NCBI GenBank assembly: GCA_023079485.1
Contig: CM041090.1
Span: forward strand, 2,337,180 to 2,401,179
Origin: Archilochus colubris
Taxonomy: Eukaryota; Chordata; Aves; Apodiformes; Trochilidae
Reading direction: 5' to 3'
Length of the DNA stretch: 64,000 bases
Shown here: piece after piece, positions 1-15,100 of the stretch
Position numbering within the stretch: the first letter of the stretch is position 1
How the letters are laid out: each line of letters begins with the position of its first letter
Translations under genes and position numbers: made by a program
The notes under the pieces: generated by a model
Database searches by the model: none
What the model was told of the DNA's origin: nothing
Seen by the model: only the letters and a program-made list of their open reading frames with translations

Positions 1-24
1 AGAAGCATTGTATATTTTACTTAC

Positions 25-130
25 CCAATGTTTTATCTTTCTGTAGTTGTTCTAACACATAAAGCTGACTGTTTCTAAGAGCTGAACGACCTCGTGTATT
101 TCTTGAAAGCAGAGCATTTCCAGAGGAAAT
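25..130 (-). CDS. STARD9: STARD9 exon: [13 protein letters not shown] segment
   Basis: 35 codons plus one base, [20 protein letters not shown] then [15 protein letters not shown]. Acceptor TTAAATCAG, donor TTGG followed by GTAAGT. It is the last exon visible; the START domain exons should follow off the left edge. Confidence 0.92.
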
Positions 131-3100
131 CTGATTTAAGAAAGAGCATAAGTGGGGGCTTGAGGGATGAACAGGGAAAAGCCAATTATGTAGCATAGCA
201 AATGGAATATTCATAGCAAATCTGTCTTGCAAGGCTGTAAATTTCTCATTATCATAAGGTAACTCCTTTGCCTTTCCCCTGGTTGTGAAATGATACCTTG
301 ATTCAGGAGATTTAGCAAAACACATGCATACCCCAAAAAGTAACTTCAGGAATGTTCATGTTCCCACCCAGACTCTTACATGAATGTATGCATCACTGAG
401 GGAGGCATACTGAGAACATCAGATTCTGATTTATCAACAAAAAGTTTGTTTCTGGAACATTTGATGGATAGTATCATTACTGACAATAGTAACAATGTCT
501 GGTTTTTATCTATGAATTAAAAAAAAAATCCAGAAAAGTAAGAAGTATCTCACTGTCTTCTGCAATGGTAATGCTTCCACTACCCCTCTGTACAAGTGAC
601 ACAAACCTGTCCTGCTTATAGATGTGAAAGAATACAAAACCAGCTCAAACAGAGGTTTGTGTTCATACATTATCTCTCTGTTTTTACTGAAGCATCAGGA
701 GATGTCAGGCTCCCAGGCCAGTTGTTTCTCACCTGTCCTTCCTGGCTGCTGAGGTTACTTGCAGTGTAAGCAGCAGTGTTGCTGCTGTTGTAACCTGATG
801 TGGGGCCAGAGGAGAGGCTGAGGCTGGAGTCTGTACATAAAGTGCTTGTACTTGCAAGAGTCTTCAGCCTTGCTTCCTCCTACAGTAGACATCATAGAAT
901 TACAAACAAAAAAACCCAAAACCCCATTAAACTTAACTTGCACAGCAACGAATCAAATCAGCACCAAAAGAAAGATAAAAGTGGAATAATCTCAAATCCA
1001 GTGTCTTTCAAGGAGTGCTGGCCTTACAGAAAGCATTAAATAAGCAGCTTGTTTGAAAGACTAAAATTACATCAGCCACAGAGCAAATCAACCTCTGACA
1101 CCCAGCAGCCTGGGAAAATGCAGCTGCTTGTTGCTCTTCACATATGAGAGTCCAGGCTATCAAAAAAATGTTTTTAAGGGGAAAAAAAAAGTTTTAAGAA
1201 AAGAGATTTCATTTCTGTCTCACTCTTTGCCTGTTTCTCTGCCTTGACTTTCTGGTCAAACATTGTTCTAAAGCCTAAAGATTTTACTTTAACCAATACA
1301 ACTACTCAATGTCAGCACAAAAAAGATGGAGATTAAAATTACAAATTCAGAAAATACTGAGAACTTAAAGGTTGTTTATACTTCCAATAACAGATTTAAG
1401 TTTGGTTTTAAAACTAGCATGAAGTATTTTTCACAAGAAAAATACAGCAGCAAATATAAGATCCAGACATCCAGAGGAGATGTCTGAATTTGAGGTGCTA
1501 TAAAGGCTGCAGAGCAATGAAATGAGCATTCACCACATTTCACACCACATATGATGTGAGGAGAGGATGAAGCTGCGTTGTCAGGTTGTTTGTCAATGAG
1601 AAGTTTATGGCATAGAAGTATAGTCAGAAACTAGGCAGAACAGCCATCCTAACAAGGTCACTTTGCATCCTCCAGAAAATTTTATGCACTCACACAGTGC
1701 ACAAGGAAAAACCAAAAGATAAAAAAAAAGATAAGCCTTAAAAAACAAAAACAAAAAAACAAAAAACCCAAAACAAACAAACAAACAAAGAATAAAAAAG
1801 GCCTTTGTGCCTGAGCACATATTGAAATAAACTCATTTTACCTCAGCAAAACTCTTCTATTGACTGGGCATATGCCCCATGGGATGGCTGTGAAAGCTTG
1901 ATCCAAATGGGAAAACTTTAGGAGTTTCTTGTACATAAAATGTGGCTTCAAGAAGATGGGGTTCAGAAACATGAAGAGAATACAGCTCAGTATTACTGAA
2001 TTCTTTTTAAGCACGAATTTCCATTTAATTCCTTGGGCTTTTTTGTTTGTTTTTTTCTACACTGTTATAGATCAAACAGTAGAATTGCTGAATCGTTTAA
2101 AAGTTTCTTTAAAAGCTTGCATTGATGTGAATAATGCAGAATTATTTCCTCTGCAGTGCTCACCTTCTGTAACTGAGAAAATATTTGCTCCCGTATGCGC
2201 CTCTTCTCTTGCTCAGCTCTCTCCCGAAGTTTGTCCCTAGCTCGTGCAATTTCATTTTTGGTTTCCTCTCGTGCCTTCTGGTAGTCTCTGAGCAACACTT
2301 CAATGTCTGAAGGATGCTGAATGCTTCTTCTTTTTGATTCTCGAGCTCTGTAAGGACAGGTAAGGGTGGTGGGGGGGAAATCAGACACACAGATTACTTG
2401 AAATCAAGTCACTTGACAAAGTGCTGTAAGAAAATAATCTTTCAACAAAAAAACCAAGAAAATTTGGCAGAAAAGCAATTAAAAGCCACCATGTAAGCTT
2501 CTGAAGAGTTTCTCATTGCTCACTAATGGCTGCATGGACATGAACCTTGAAAAACTATTCAGAGTTCAAGTCCAGTTTACCACTGAGATTGCACTGGTTT
2601 CTCTGTCTCCATATGATCTAAGGTTATTGCTTTGGCACAACACATGCAAACTAATTGTGTTGGGAAAATAATTTTCTCCTGACCTACCACAAAAGGAGCA
2701 AAAGTCATTTAGGGCATACAGTGGGGTACAAGAAACTCAAATTCTAAATTAATTTGAAGGGTGAAGGGCTACAAAACCTTTTTCTATTTTTGACGTGAAA
2801 CTTAACGATTTCATGTGACTTTTAAGATAGTAAAGGAAGATTTGTCTATAATCTAAAGACAGATTTGTCTATAATGAGTCAAGATTGAAGACTTAGCTGT
2901 GCCTATACATCACACACTTTAAAAAAAAATTAACACCTGTTATGGACTGAAATGAACTAGACTGAAGTTTCTAATGGATGTTTCACACTTCTGCTTTGGG
3001 AAGAAGTCTTTTGCCACAGAAGTCTCAGATGTCAGCAACACCCATTAATGTGCACTGCTGTGAACCCTGGCAGTGGTCATCAGGCTAAAAGGTTTTGAAT

Positions 3101-6100
3101 GCCATACCTGGTATTTTCCACCACATCTCTTCTCAGTTGCTGCAGATATTCTCGGCGCCTGCTGGGGAGATCTAAATCCCTCTGACTTCCATCCAGTGTC
3201 TGCAACAAACTCAGATGCTTCTGAGGACTTAGACTTCGGCTTCGCTGATACCTCTGCAGCCTTTTTTCTCTTTCCTTCCTCAGAATTTCAATAGTCCTCA
3301 TGTGTCTGCCAAAAACATAATTGGAGCAACCGAGTGCACCATGCAAAGTTACATTTTCTGTTTGTTTTTTTTTTTTAATCACCTTTAGGTGTCAGCATTG
3401 TAATGTGAAATTTATAGGAATCTATAAATTATAAATTATAGGAATCTAATGCTATAACGTTTCTCTTGCAAATCCACCTTTGGCAACATGCTGACAGGCA
3501 ATGCAGACATTCTAAAACTCCACTGCTTTTGTAACAGCAGGAAATGCATAACAATGTCTTCAGATGCTCATAGGCAAATTGAGGAAGGACACTGATGCAG
3601 CTAGTCCTGAATTTTTTTAGTTAAAATAACTAAATGGAGTTCTATAATCTGATCACAAAAACCTAGGATCTTGATTTTCGCATAATTTATCTTGTACGTT
3701 TATGGGATGTTTTCTTAATTTGATTTGTTTGGGTCCTCATCACTCTCTACAACTCCCTGAAAGGAGGTTGGAGCCAGGGGGGGGTTGGGCTCTTTTCCCA
3801 GGCAACTCTCAGCAAGACAAGAGGGCAGGGTCTCAAATTGTGCCAGGGGAGGTTTAGGTTGGAGATTAGAAAGAATTTCTTTCTGGAGAGGGTGATCAGG
3901 CATTGGAATGGGCTGCCCAGGGAAGTAGTGGATTCTCCGTGTCTGGAGGTATTTAAAAAGAGCCTGGATGTGGCACTCAGTGCCATGGGCTGGGAACTGC
4001 AGCGGGAGTGGATCAAGGGTTGGAGTTGATGATCTCTGAGGTCCCTTCCAACCCAGCCAGTTCTATGATTCTATTTATGCTGCATGCAGCGTACATGAAG
4101 GGTATTCAACATACACAATACAACACCTTTAAAAAATTTACCTTTCATACAACTGCTGTTTCACTGGAGTTCCCACCAGGTCTTCTACAGTTCCACTCTG
4201 CAGGACCCTCAGAAGGGCGTCCGTCTCCCCAATGCCATAACTCAGCTTTGCTTCGGCCAGTTCCACAGTCAGGGGCTGCTGGTGCAGGTCGAGGTGGATG
4301 CCAGACATGATCTGGGCACGTTCCCTCTGGAGCCTCTCAATCTCTCTGCTCCTGCTGTCGCCGAGCTGGGATTTTAATCCCAGTTCAGTTGCTCGTTTCC
4401 TTTCTGCCTGACTTCCTAAGTCAGTCACACTGCCACCCAAGCTGAGTAAGGAAGGAGCAGGGCTGCCCTTAACACCACACCAGTTGCTGAATTTATTGTG
4501 TACAGGTAAGTCACGGAGACTGTAGCTCCGGGGCCTGAACGGCTTTGCAAAAGCAGTATTTTTGCTGAGAGGAATTTCAGTGTCACATTCACTTTCAGTG
4601 ACAGAATCTGTATTGTCATCTTGGAAGGAAGTTTGCACATCGCTCCCATCAGAGCAGCTGTTGTCATTTTTCCAGAGGAAATTGTGAAGCTGTAGAGAAG
4701 ATGCTTCCACCAGGGGTTCTGAGGATGTACCAGCAGTTGTCTTACTTGAACAAGTGGCACTCATTTTTTTATTAGAAAATAAGTCAGCATTTGGAGGTGA
4801 GTAATTATGAATCAAAGTGACACCAGAATTACCAACACACTTTTCATGTCCTACTCCAGCTGAGGAACCTCTTCCTCCCCTCGTAACATACATACAACGA
4901 ACCGAATGTGCCAAGGGACTGGGGTCTCTGAAATCTCCTGTCAAAACTTCCCTGTGGTCTGACACCTCCAGCACACTACTGGAGTGACACAGTTGTTTTG
5001 CACGAATGGTAGTGTGGGTGTCAACCACGAGTCTATGCTGTTGTTCCAAGTCTTTTGAGCCATCCTGTCCTAAAAGATCTTTGAATGCTTTCTTATCTGA
5101 GAAACTTTCAGATTTCTTTCTTATGCCCTTGTTGTCTCTGTCTGTGCTCAGTTCACTGTCTGCTTCTGTCTGTGAAAAATTGTCCACATGAGGTTGCATG
5201 TTGGCCCATGGACCTGCCCTCTGCTTTCTCTGGTTGTGAAGGAGACTTGAAGCACCAGTGGAATATCCAAGAGGTTCCTTAGAAGGATGGACAGACTTAT
5301 TAAAAGCAGTCTGGCTGCTGGGACTAGCACTAAGAGTAAGAATAGGGGAAGAGGCCCTGTCAACTAGCAGGATGTTCTTGTAGCAATATTTTCTTTCTGC
5401 TGGAGCCTCTAATTCATTGGCATTTCTTTTATCCTGACCATAACATGCTGGAGATTGAAAGGTGCTATTAATAGGGCTGCTAACTACAGTGCATGAGGAA
5501 CCATCCTGCCCTGAGCTCTGAGAATGTGATGTGACAGATGAAATCCTGGGATTAGCAAAACCAAGAGTCTGCTGTGCAATTAATGATGTTTTTTGAAAAT
5601 CTAAGACAGAAGTGGAGGCTCTGGGTAAGGGAGGCAGATGCATAAAGGAGTCTTCCAAAATGCTGTCAAAACTGCCATGGAAGTCAGGATTGCCCAGATC
5701 TTTCAGCCCTGTTCGTTCTTGTGTTCCTTCTCCAAGCGAGAATGTTTCCTCCTTCCTTTTGGGTATACTCCCTGCTGCATCTGCACCTATTCCTTTCCAA
5801 TCAACATTTACTGATGGAGCTGCCCTCAATTCATTTTCCATTTTTGCCTCCACTTGTTTTTCTTCATATCTGCTTTGAGGGTCTTCCAAAGCCTCAGTTT
5901 GAGTGCCTACATCTGCAGTAGTCTGAGTGCAGCTATCTGATCTAGTGGCCTTTCCAGCCTCCTCAGTTCCCCTCTGGTTGGCTCTGGCATTCTGCTCATT
6001 ATCCATAATAGTCTGTTGGGAGAGGTTTCCCAACAGTTCAGAAGTGCTCTGCAGAAGCTGTGACAGATGCACAGACAGGTTCTGAGTACTTGTCCAAGAA

Positions 6101-9100
6101 GAAGGCCGATGAAATAAATCTCTGTTTGGTTCCTGCTTTCTTGCAGAAATGTCTGTATAGCTTCTCTGATGTCTTCTCTGCCTTTTATACCTTCCTGTAT
6201 TTGTTGTTTGTGTTCCCTGTTCACACGTAATCACTGGTAGCTTTCTGGAGGACATTTCAGATTCTGAAGGATATAAGAGTACTATCTCATCAACCTGCAT
6301 TGAAGAACTACCCTGTTGAGGAGACAGATTCTCAAATTCAGCAGTATTATTTTCTGGATTAGTTTCCAGCGTGTCACTGGACACATTGCTATACTGCTTG
6401 GTACTGTCACTTGAGAAAGCAGATGGAAAACCTTGTCTGACATTGTCCCATCCTTGAAGACCTTCAATGCTGCTTAAAGTGCTTGATAAAACTTTTGCTG
6501 TAGCATACGAGCTGAGATGAGAATGAAAAGGAGAATTTTGTGAATTCAGTCCATTGTCTACGCTGGAACATCTCATAACTTTACGATTTTCCAGGTTTAA
6601 AGGAATTTGATTGCATGAGACATCACTGGCACTTCCAAAAACATACTGTTTCCAGCCAATCTTGCATGATCCATCTTCTTGCCATGGACGAATGTATGGG
6701 TTGATATCACTTGAACTAAAATGCATTGTATCCTTATTGTCTTGCAAAAATACATCTGCTTCTGGCTGGCACCCAGCTTCTTCAACTTTGCCTTCACTAC
6801 ACTGAGCTACAGAATTACTCTCAGAACACCCATTTGCTCCTGCACCCATATGGTTGTGCACTGTGTGCAGGAATGATGCTGGAGAATGAGTTGTACAGTC
6901 TTTTAAACACTGGCTGCTTTGGGTTCTTGCTGCAAAATTTTGTAAATTTTTTGGATCACAGTTTGCAAGCTTCTTGGTTTGTGCCATTCTTTGCTGAAAT
7001 CTGGATTTAGATTTAACCTGTAGAAAGTTCTTTGATTCCTGCTTTGCAAATCTTTCCATTCCATGGAGATCATCTTCAGTTGGTGATGGAGGCTCTACAC
7101 TCATATTTAAATCTTGTAGTGATTTAGATGTAGAATATAACAGAGGATCTGCCTTAGATGAAGCTTCCAAAGGATATTCTAGATCAGAGGACACAGCAAT
7201 AGCTGGGGCTGACAGTCTGTGACTTTGTAAATAAGGCCTCTCTTCACCTTGTTTACAGCTCTTTGTACTCCGTGTAGTAGAATATGACCTTTTGCTCCTG
7301 AATTGCACTGATTTGGATTCTTGAGGAGGCAAATCATGGTTTTCTGGTAAAAACTTTACAGAGGTACTTTGATTATTCATTGCAGAAAACTTCAGCCTTT
7401 CAGATTTCAAAGTCTTGTTCCTCATTACAACATCTCCCATGGCTGAACAATTGTCTGCAGCATCATCAGGGCTATTAATACCTGAACCTGTATTATCTTT
7501 GCAAATTACAATCCCTTTTCTACCATCTGTATTTGTTCCCTCTGGCACCTGTTTTACCTGCTCACCTCTAGGCACATCCTGACAACTCTCTTGCAGATCT
7601 GCAGGTCTGTCAAAACCCAAGACAGCATGATACAGTTGTCTGGGATCAGTGCTTGTGCTGTATGTGGGATATGCTGGACTAAATGAATTGCAGGTGTGTT
7701 CAGGATCCACACCAACAGCTCCTGGATATGGATTTTCCAACACTGTAACTTCTGGGCCTATTAATTCATTTGTATAATTTGAGGATACATTATTTTGCTT
7801 TTCGATAGGCTCTCGACCTGATGTTTTGCTCTGCTCTGTCTTTACAGCAAAATGTTGAGCCTTAGTATCTGAATGCAGTTCTTCCTCATTTCTATTTAGT
7901 TTTCTCATTTGCCCCTCTTTAACAGCAACTGCCCTTCCAGTATCCCAGAAAGGTAATGATGATAATAAAGGAGAATCATCGTTACCTAACGCTTTCTCTG
8001 TGTGTTCTGTGCAAGCTTCTTGTGGTGAAACTTTACCCCAGTGGTGCTGATCAACTTTTATAGCATTGTCAAATTTTTTACAAGGACTTCCATATAAAGG
8101 TTCCCCATCTACAGCAGAATTTTGATATGAAGTAGCATCTGTGTCTGATACTGGACAATGCCTGTTTTCTTTTGCAAGAGAAAGTAAGATACTTCCTGAA
8201 GGAGGGACTGGCTCATCAAATACCACAGCCTTATCAGACTGAGTGTCCTGGATTTGCAAAACAGCAATTGGAGAGTGTTGCAATACTCTTAGCTGTGAAA
8301 CATCATATGTGCCAGTTTCACCATGGCCTGTATCTGGTAATAGTATCAAGGATGGGTGACTGACACTTGCAAATACTTGGGGGAAATGTCCTTCTTTTAG
8401 AGGGCACACTTCTGCAGAACTGGAGGATACTTGCTCAGTCAAAGAAGTGTCTTCAAGTGAGTCCTCAAGCTGACTAAATACGAGAGATTTTGTCTCATCA
8501 GGTAAACAGGAAGTGTCGAAAACACTGAAGTTCTTGGAGCTTTGAAATGCTGTATCACTCAGAGGGCCTTCTGCAGAGTAGGATGGTAGAGACTTGGATT
8601 TTCTGCTGCCAGTCTGTCCTTGACTTTGAAAGGTAAGTGAGCCAAGTTCTGGTGCAGACAACACAGAAATGTTACTGTTGTGCTCTGGGTACTCAGGAGT
8701 TTTATTTTCTTTTATGTCACTGCAATTCTGGGAAGAAGCTTGAATTATTTTTCCATTTTGATGTGTTCCTGCAACTTTTCCAGGGAGTTTATTATTCAGA
8801 GCATACGTGGCCTCTGCAACTGCAGAATTATTTTTCCTTTCATCGCCATTTTGAGAAGCATCAGGGAAAGTTATGGATACATTTAAATCAGTCAATTCAC
8901 TTTCAAAGTATTTTGTTTCTTTAGAGAGAACAGCATCCTTTTCACTTTTGTCTCCACTGCTGGTGATCAAAACCTCTGCAAATGAGGCTGGAGGACTCAG
9001 GAGACCAGGAGAACATCCAGAAGTGTCAGAGTTCCTGTTATAAATTAGAGACTCTTTACTACAACGTGGATTTTCCCATGGGGACTCGTTCAGGCCTTCT

Positions 9101-12100
9101 GAAAGGGATAAGGTGTTCTCAGAGACAGTGTTGCCTGATTGGTCTGGGCAGCACTCTCTAGAATTCCCACCTCCCTGATTTTCTCTGGGCTCACGCTGAT
9201 GTCCAGCTATACCAGGAAACTCTGTATTTTCATGTTTTCCATTTTCTGTAGAATAGCTTGTGCTTAGAAACTTCTCCTCACCCTGTGGTGATAAACTCCC
9301 CGAGTGAAGTACTTTCTGAGCTGTTTTAACATTGTGAAACATCTTGGGGGGAGACATTTCTAGTAAAGAATGTATTTTTTCCCCCTCTATATCTTCCATC
9401 CTTCCTTTCTCTGAAGAAGGAGGCACATTTGGATTATCCAAGAGCAGTGATTTAGGCCCAATGGCACACTTTTCCTCTGGAGATGTATCTTCTCTGGAAT
9501 TAAGGCAGTCTTTTGATAGTTTATTAACTGTTAAATCCACACTGTGCTCTGCAGGAGTGTTTTTAACATCCTGAATTACATTTTTGGAAGAATCCAAGTT
9601 TTCCAAGGAAAATGAGTTTCCTGTGGTGCCCTGCTGAAGTGCCACAGGTTCAGACTGGAGAATGCCTGGAGTGCAGGGAGTGGAAGAGCTGCTCTTCTCA
9701 TTGACAGGTTGCCCACAGGCAACATAATCAGGAGGACTGCTAAATACAAAGCATTCTTTCTCCTGCCTGCCCTGTGTGGTCCTGGCTTGCAGAAAATCTA
9801 CATTTTCACTTTGCATTTTAGCAGACAGATATTTGTCTTCCTTCATTTTGTGGCCTGGAACAGGTGTTCCAACACAGACCTCACTTTCCATCAAAGTTTC
9901 ATAGTAGGGCAGGACAGCTTTAGCTCCAACACTGCTGTGAGATGGCTTTGGATGTCCAGTCAATGCAGTGGTGGGAACATCTTGAACAAGATGGGTATTG
10001 TCACTTACTCCAAGATAGAAAAGGTGATTTACAGATTGGAATGGGGAGTCTTTAAGTGAATCTTCTTGGGTTTTTTCAGTAGACTTTAGTGCTGCTGGTG
10101 GATTTTGTTGATTGCTGCTATCGTCAGTACTTCTAGAAAAGCTGGTAGACATCCACTGACTTGCTTTTAATATTTCATTTAATCTGCTGTCATCATGTGG
10201 CATTTGGCAGATGTCTTTGTGTTCAGGGAACAGTTCATTCAGGTTTTTGTTAATTTTTACCTCCTCTGTGTTCTCTACACGCATCTGCTTTTCTTTGTCT
10301 GTTTTGGCCACGTGTTCTAGATTCACCAAATGCACTTTCTCCTGCTCAGCTCTGGAACCTACTGGGTTCAATTCACAAATACCAGGTCTTTTTCTAACAT
10401 TCAAGTTAGAAATTCTCACATTCAAGTTTTCTGAAGCAACACACTCAGGATATCGAATAGAGCAACTCATATAGGTCTGTCTGTCCTCTTGTTCAAACTT
10501 TTGCTCAGTTCTATATTGGTCAATACCAGTGCTATCATCAACAGAATAGTCATCTACATCAACTTCTCTCATGACTGCATTTCTTGTATCTGTAACAGAA
10601 TCCACTGAGCCACCATCTTCAGTCACTTCAGTAGGATCATGATATCTTGACTCATCTTCTAACAGTGAATTACACTCTGCTCCTGAAGCTGTCAGGTATC
10701 TTTCAGGGATCTTAAATGGATTTAAGATTTCCTCTTTGCTGTCTCTGTCACAACACATTCCACATTCAGTTGGAAACTCCTCAGTAAGTAAAACATTTTC
10801 ACCTGTGTCTATGATTTCTTGCCTTGTACTAATGAGCCCCTCAGCATTTGTCATGCTAATCTGTTCTTCCCTCCCAGTCACTTCATATTCATTAACTTTG
10901 TCCTCCTGGGACAAAAAGTTTGGTGCATGATGTTCAGTGACATTGCTAGATTTTACTTGTCCTTCATGTTCACGTTTTGCTAAAATATTTCCTTGCCTAC
11001 CTGTGATCAGTGCACTTGCAGCCACATCCTCTGGATTAAACATGTTCTCTATTTTCCTGTTCATTTGCAAAAGCCCCCCACAAGCATCAAGGAGGCCTGA
11101 AGTATTCTGAGTAAAATCTGTTGTGTGGGTACACAAAGTAGAAGGAGTGTTTTGGGGAGCAACAGAAAATTCTGGGGAATAAATACCTTTGTCTATTTCC
11201 TCACTTTTTTCTTTTTGGCAAAAGCTGCTTGCTTCAAGTTGGCTGCCAGAATGCACGAGTGCTTTTGATTCCTGAGTGTGTTCCACCCTGGTGCTAGCTA
11301 CCTCTGGTTCATCTTTTTCTACCTCTTCAGGTGTCAGGCACAGGTTTTTATAAAGCTCACACTGAACTTCACAAGCTACAATGTCAATAGGTTTCTTTGG
11401 TTTCTGAGATAGACAAATGCCTTTTAAGTCCTCTTTACACCTGTCTTCAATTACACTTTGGACTTTGGCTACTGGGTAGTCAGGTAAACTTTCAATCTGT
11501 CTGGATTTAATTTCCACTGCATTTTTTTCTAAGTTGATTGCACTATTGATCAGTTTTGTTATTTCTCCATCATCATTTGCTTTTGTATTCTGATAAGGAA
11601 CCATAGCTTCTTCTGGATTCATTTCTGTATTTCTTAAAAAATCAGATTCTTTATTTATACATGGACTCTCCTCTTGAGAAAGAGTAGCTGATGTATTTGT
11701 GTTGCATTCCAGTACTCTTCCTGACTCTGAGTTTACATCATCTTCATCAAGCAAGATATCCTCTGGGCAATCACTTTCAAAAAGCCCTTCTTTCTCTTCT
11801 CTTGATTCAAGTAAAGATGTGTTCTTTGTCTCTGTTTCCAGAAGAATGGTTGTATCAGAAATGTCACTCATCTTATGCACATGGTTTTTCTGCCCTGTTG
11901 ATTTTGAAGAGCACGTTGTGCAAAGGCTGCTGGAATGGACTCCAGAGCAACTTTCTGTGGCACTGACTTCCTCCACGGTAAGATTAGATGTAACATCATG
12001 ATCTCCTTTCACTCCTGTGACATGCTCCAGTAGTTTATCATAATTTTCAGTCTCAGATGCACTTTGAAAAAGATTAGCTTTTCTTGAAGCTTGGTAAAAT

Positions 12101-15100
12101 ATGCTTGAGTTGGATTCTGGGAGAAAATCAATTGTACTCTCACAGACAGCTGCAGGAAAGGACTCAGCATCTTTTCCATTTACATTCATAATCAGATAAC
12201 TTACTTCATTTACCACTAAGTTTTCATATTTGGATGAAAATTCTTTCTGAACTACAGCCTGAGAATTCAAAGCACTGTGCTCTTTGCCTTCACTACTTTC
12301 TTCTCTTCCGTTATCAGTGCATAATGTAGGGTTTTCTGAAATTCCTTGGGATAAACAACTCTCCTGACTGTCTGCTAGAAAACATTCATGGGAGTAATTT
12401 TTTGAAACAGGTCTGCCTTTGAATTCATAATGATTCAGTGAAGACAAGTCTTCATCCTTTGGCTCATATTCTTCATCATCATCTCCAAATGAAGGCACCT
12501 CTGGCTCTGTTTCTGCCAAACTATCTGTACTTGTTTGCATACAGATAATCTCTTTTTGAGACACCTCTATTGCTGTTGCAGATTGATCATAACTTGTACC
12601 GTGAGCAGTAAGTAAAGGGTTGAAGTGATATCTTGTCTTCTGTGATGAAAAGTCTGTCTCTGTTGGTACTTCTTCTGTGGCTGTTTGTCCACAATCTGTT
12701 TCTTGCATTGTTTCCAAATTACTTGCCCCAGATTGGAGGAGATCAACTCTAACAGATGACTCTGCTCCTTGCCCAGCCAGTGTCTGAAGCTTGGAACTGC
12801 TTACTAGAGAGCAGTTCTTATTTGCTACATCACTGAGAAAGAAACCTTCATCACAACATGTTGGTATTTCCCTTCTTGGGAAAAGCTGCCCATGGTTTCC
12901 AAACTGAACTCGGTTTACTTCAGATGCTTGTGTTGAGGCCAAATGATGAACAATTCCTGTAGAAGATTCAGCAGCAGGTGCACTGACAGATGCACTTCCA
13001 CTGCCTGAATCTGTTATACTTAGTTTTGTCATCAAGTTATTGTAGTCATCATTTAAGTCATCTTTTTCAAAAGTTCTTAGTAAATCATCTCCCGAATCTG
13101 CATCCATGCAGCCATTTCTCTGCTCCAAAGTGTGCACAGGCAACATAAAAGGTGTTTTTGTCAGACTGTGATCTTTTTGCAGCTCTGGATGTGTTGTGGG
13201 GAAAGATTCCTCCTCTTTCCTAGGTACCAGTGACAAGCAGTCTGCAGTGGAGGCACTTTCCAAACAGTGGAACATTTGTGTGCATTCAGTGGTAGACCTA
13301 TAAGCAGCTAATCTGTTCAGTTGTTCTTGTTCAGGATGATTTGGTCGTGAATGTTGATAATAATCATGCTTTGATGAAGTAGAAATAAAAGAGGAGCTTG
13401 GTCCTACTGAGCTAACAAATGAGGATTTTACATCTTGAGATTCTAAGGAAGAATTTCCATTCGAGTTTGTCCATCTCTCAAGAATCTTATTTAATGATCC
13501 ACTCTCAGAAACTCTGTTTGCCATTGTTGTTTCAGGTAAAGGTAATTCTGATGTGTCAGAGGAGAAGACTGTGTTTGGTTCATTTATGTGACGTGATAAA
13601 TGAGTAATGCTGTGTATCTGCTTAGAGCCTGAAACAAAAGAAACTTCAGCAGCTGACTGTTTTAGATCATCTTTCTTTAGCCAATGTTCTGGTTTGCTCA
13701 AAGAGCATGGATGAGCTTCTTGAAATTCCAGATTTTCATGGGAAGAAGGTGCTGTTATTCTGGGGCTGCTGATGTCAACCTTTGAGTGACAGGAAGACCA
13801 CGCATCAGTAGAAAGCAAAGGATCTCCATTTGGGTAATACAATCTTCTATCAAGAGACCCTTCTTGCTCTACAAAAGAGACTTTTGTCTCCTTCAGCAAC
13901 TGCTTGCAAGCATTACTGGAAGCAGGTTGTGGTTTTGTGTCCAAATAAAAGGAACTGCTCAGCTTCAGATCATTTGTCCTTTCCATACCTCTGTCACAGG
14001 TCTTGGACTTGTGGTCTTCCTCAGTCTGTATAGCTGGTGATCTGGGAGTTTGTAACTTCCAAAAAATCTCTGCTGGCATTTCATCAGATGAATCAGATTT
14101 GGAATCTTCTACCAGATCTTCTGCTGGCATCTCTTCTGTATCAGCTAAGCTGTCCAGAGAAAAGCTTCTTTCGGGCCTCCCCAGTCTCCTACAAGATGTG
14201 TATGGTGTCACCAAAGATGAAACACGGTGATCAGTTCTGCTTTTGGAAAGCTTAGCTGGGTCATGGTGAGCCTTTGACTTGTGAAATTGGCTTTTATTTT
14301 GCTGTTTTGTTCTATTTTCCTTTTCTACCAGAGAGTCCTGTGACATTTGACTGTCATCGCTCTCAGAATCTTCTGGGTTGGCAAGACATTGATTTCTGTC
14401 AAAATCTTCTTGTTTCACCTTCTCTGTGAAGGCTTTTGCATAAGCACAGGAGAGAGAATCTACAGAATAGGAACTGTCAGTATCAGAAATCTCATTTTCA
14501 TCATCCTCCTGGCAGTTCCCCAGCACATCTGTGCTTATTTTGGACACTCCAGCACTTAGCATCTCAGCACTGTGCCACTTCTTCTCGACAAAGTGGAGTG
14601 GTGCCTGTGCATTCATCTTAGTGAGATTTCCAGCTGATGTTGCCACCATCAGAAATTCTTGCTGTTCCATTGATTTCTCATGATTCAGCAAGGCTGAGTT
14701 TGCCTCTCTCTTCCAGTTCTTGGCTGTTTGGTTTAAATGGGCTGATGGTGGTTTTCCATATGGTGTTTTCTTAACTTCTTCAGAAAACTTTTCTGGAGAA
14801 GACCTGTGGCCTTTTCCATTCATTCTGTTCTTTTCATTGGATACCTGAGCTCTATTTTGGTCTGGATTGCTGCTTGCAGGCTGATTTATATCTTTTAGCA
14901 CCTTTGCTTTTGTCATTCTTGTCCCTGTGATGAAGGTTTCAGGCTCATCTTTCTCCTTAAAAAGATCAGGAGAGGAGCCTTTAGAGGTCTGTTTCTGAGA
15001 TTCAGCTTGCTCTGGGCTGTCATTCAACTTTTCAACTTTTTGATCATTTTTACTGGTATAAGCCATGATAGCTGAATCATTAGAGTCTTTCTCTGCTACT

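Noticed and set aside
755..943. 62-codon minus-strand frame over the exon at 733-879
   Set aside because: Wrong frame. The true exon frame ([10 protein letters not shown]...) is fixed by splice phase and similarity.
4425..4760. Alternative-frame ORFs within the giant exon, on both strands
   Set aside because: Shadows of the 3,727-codon STARD9 frame.
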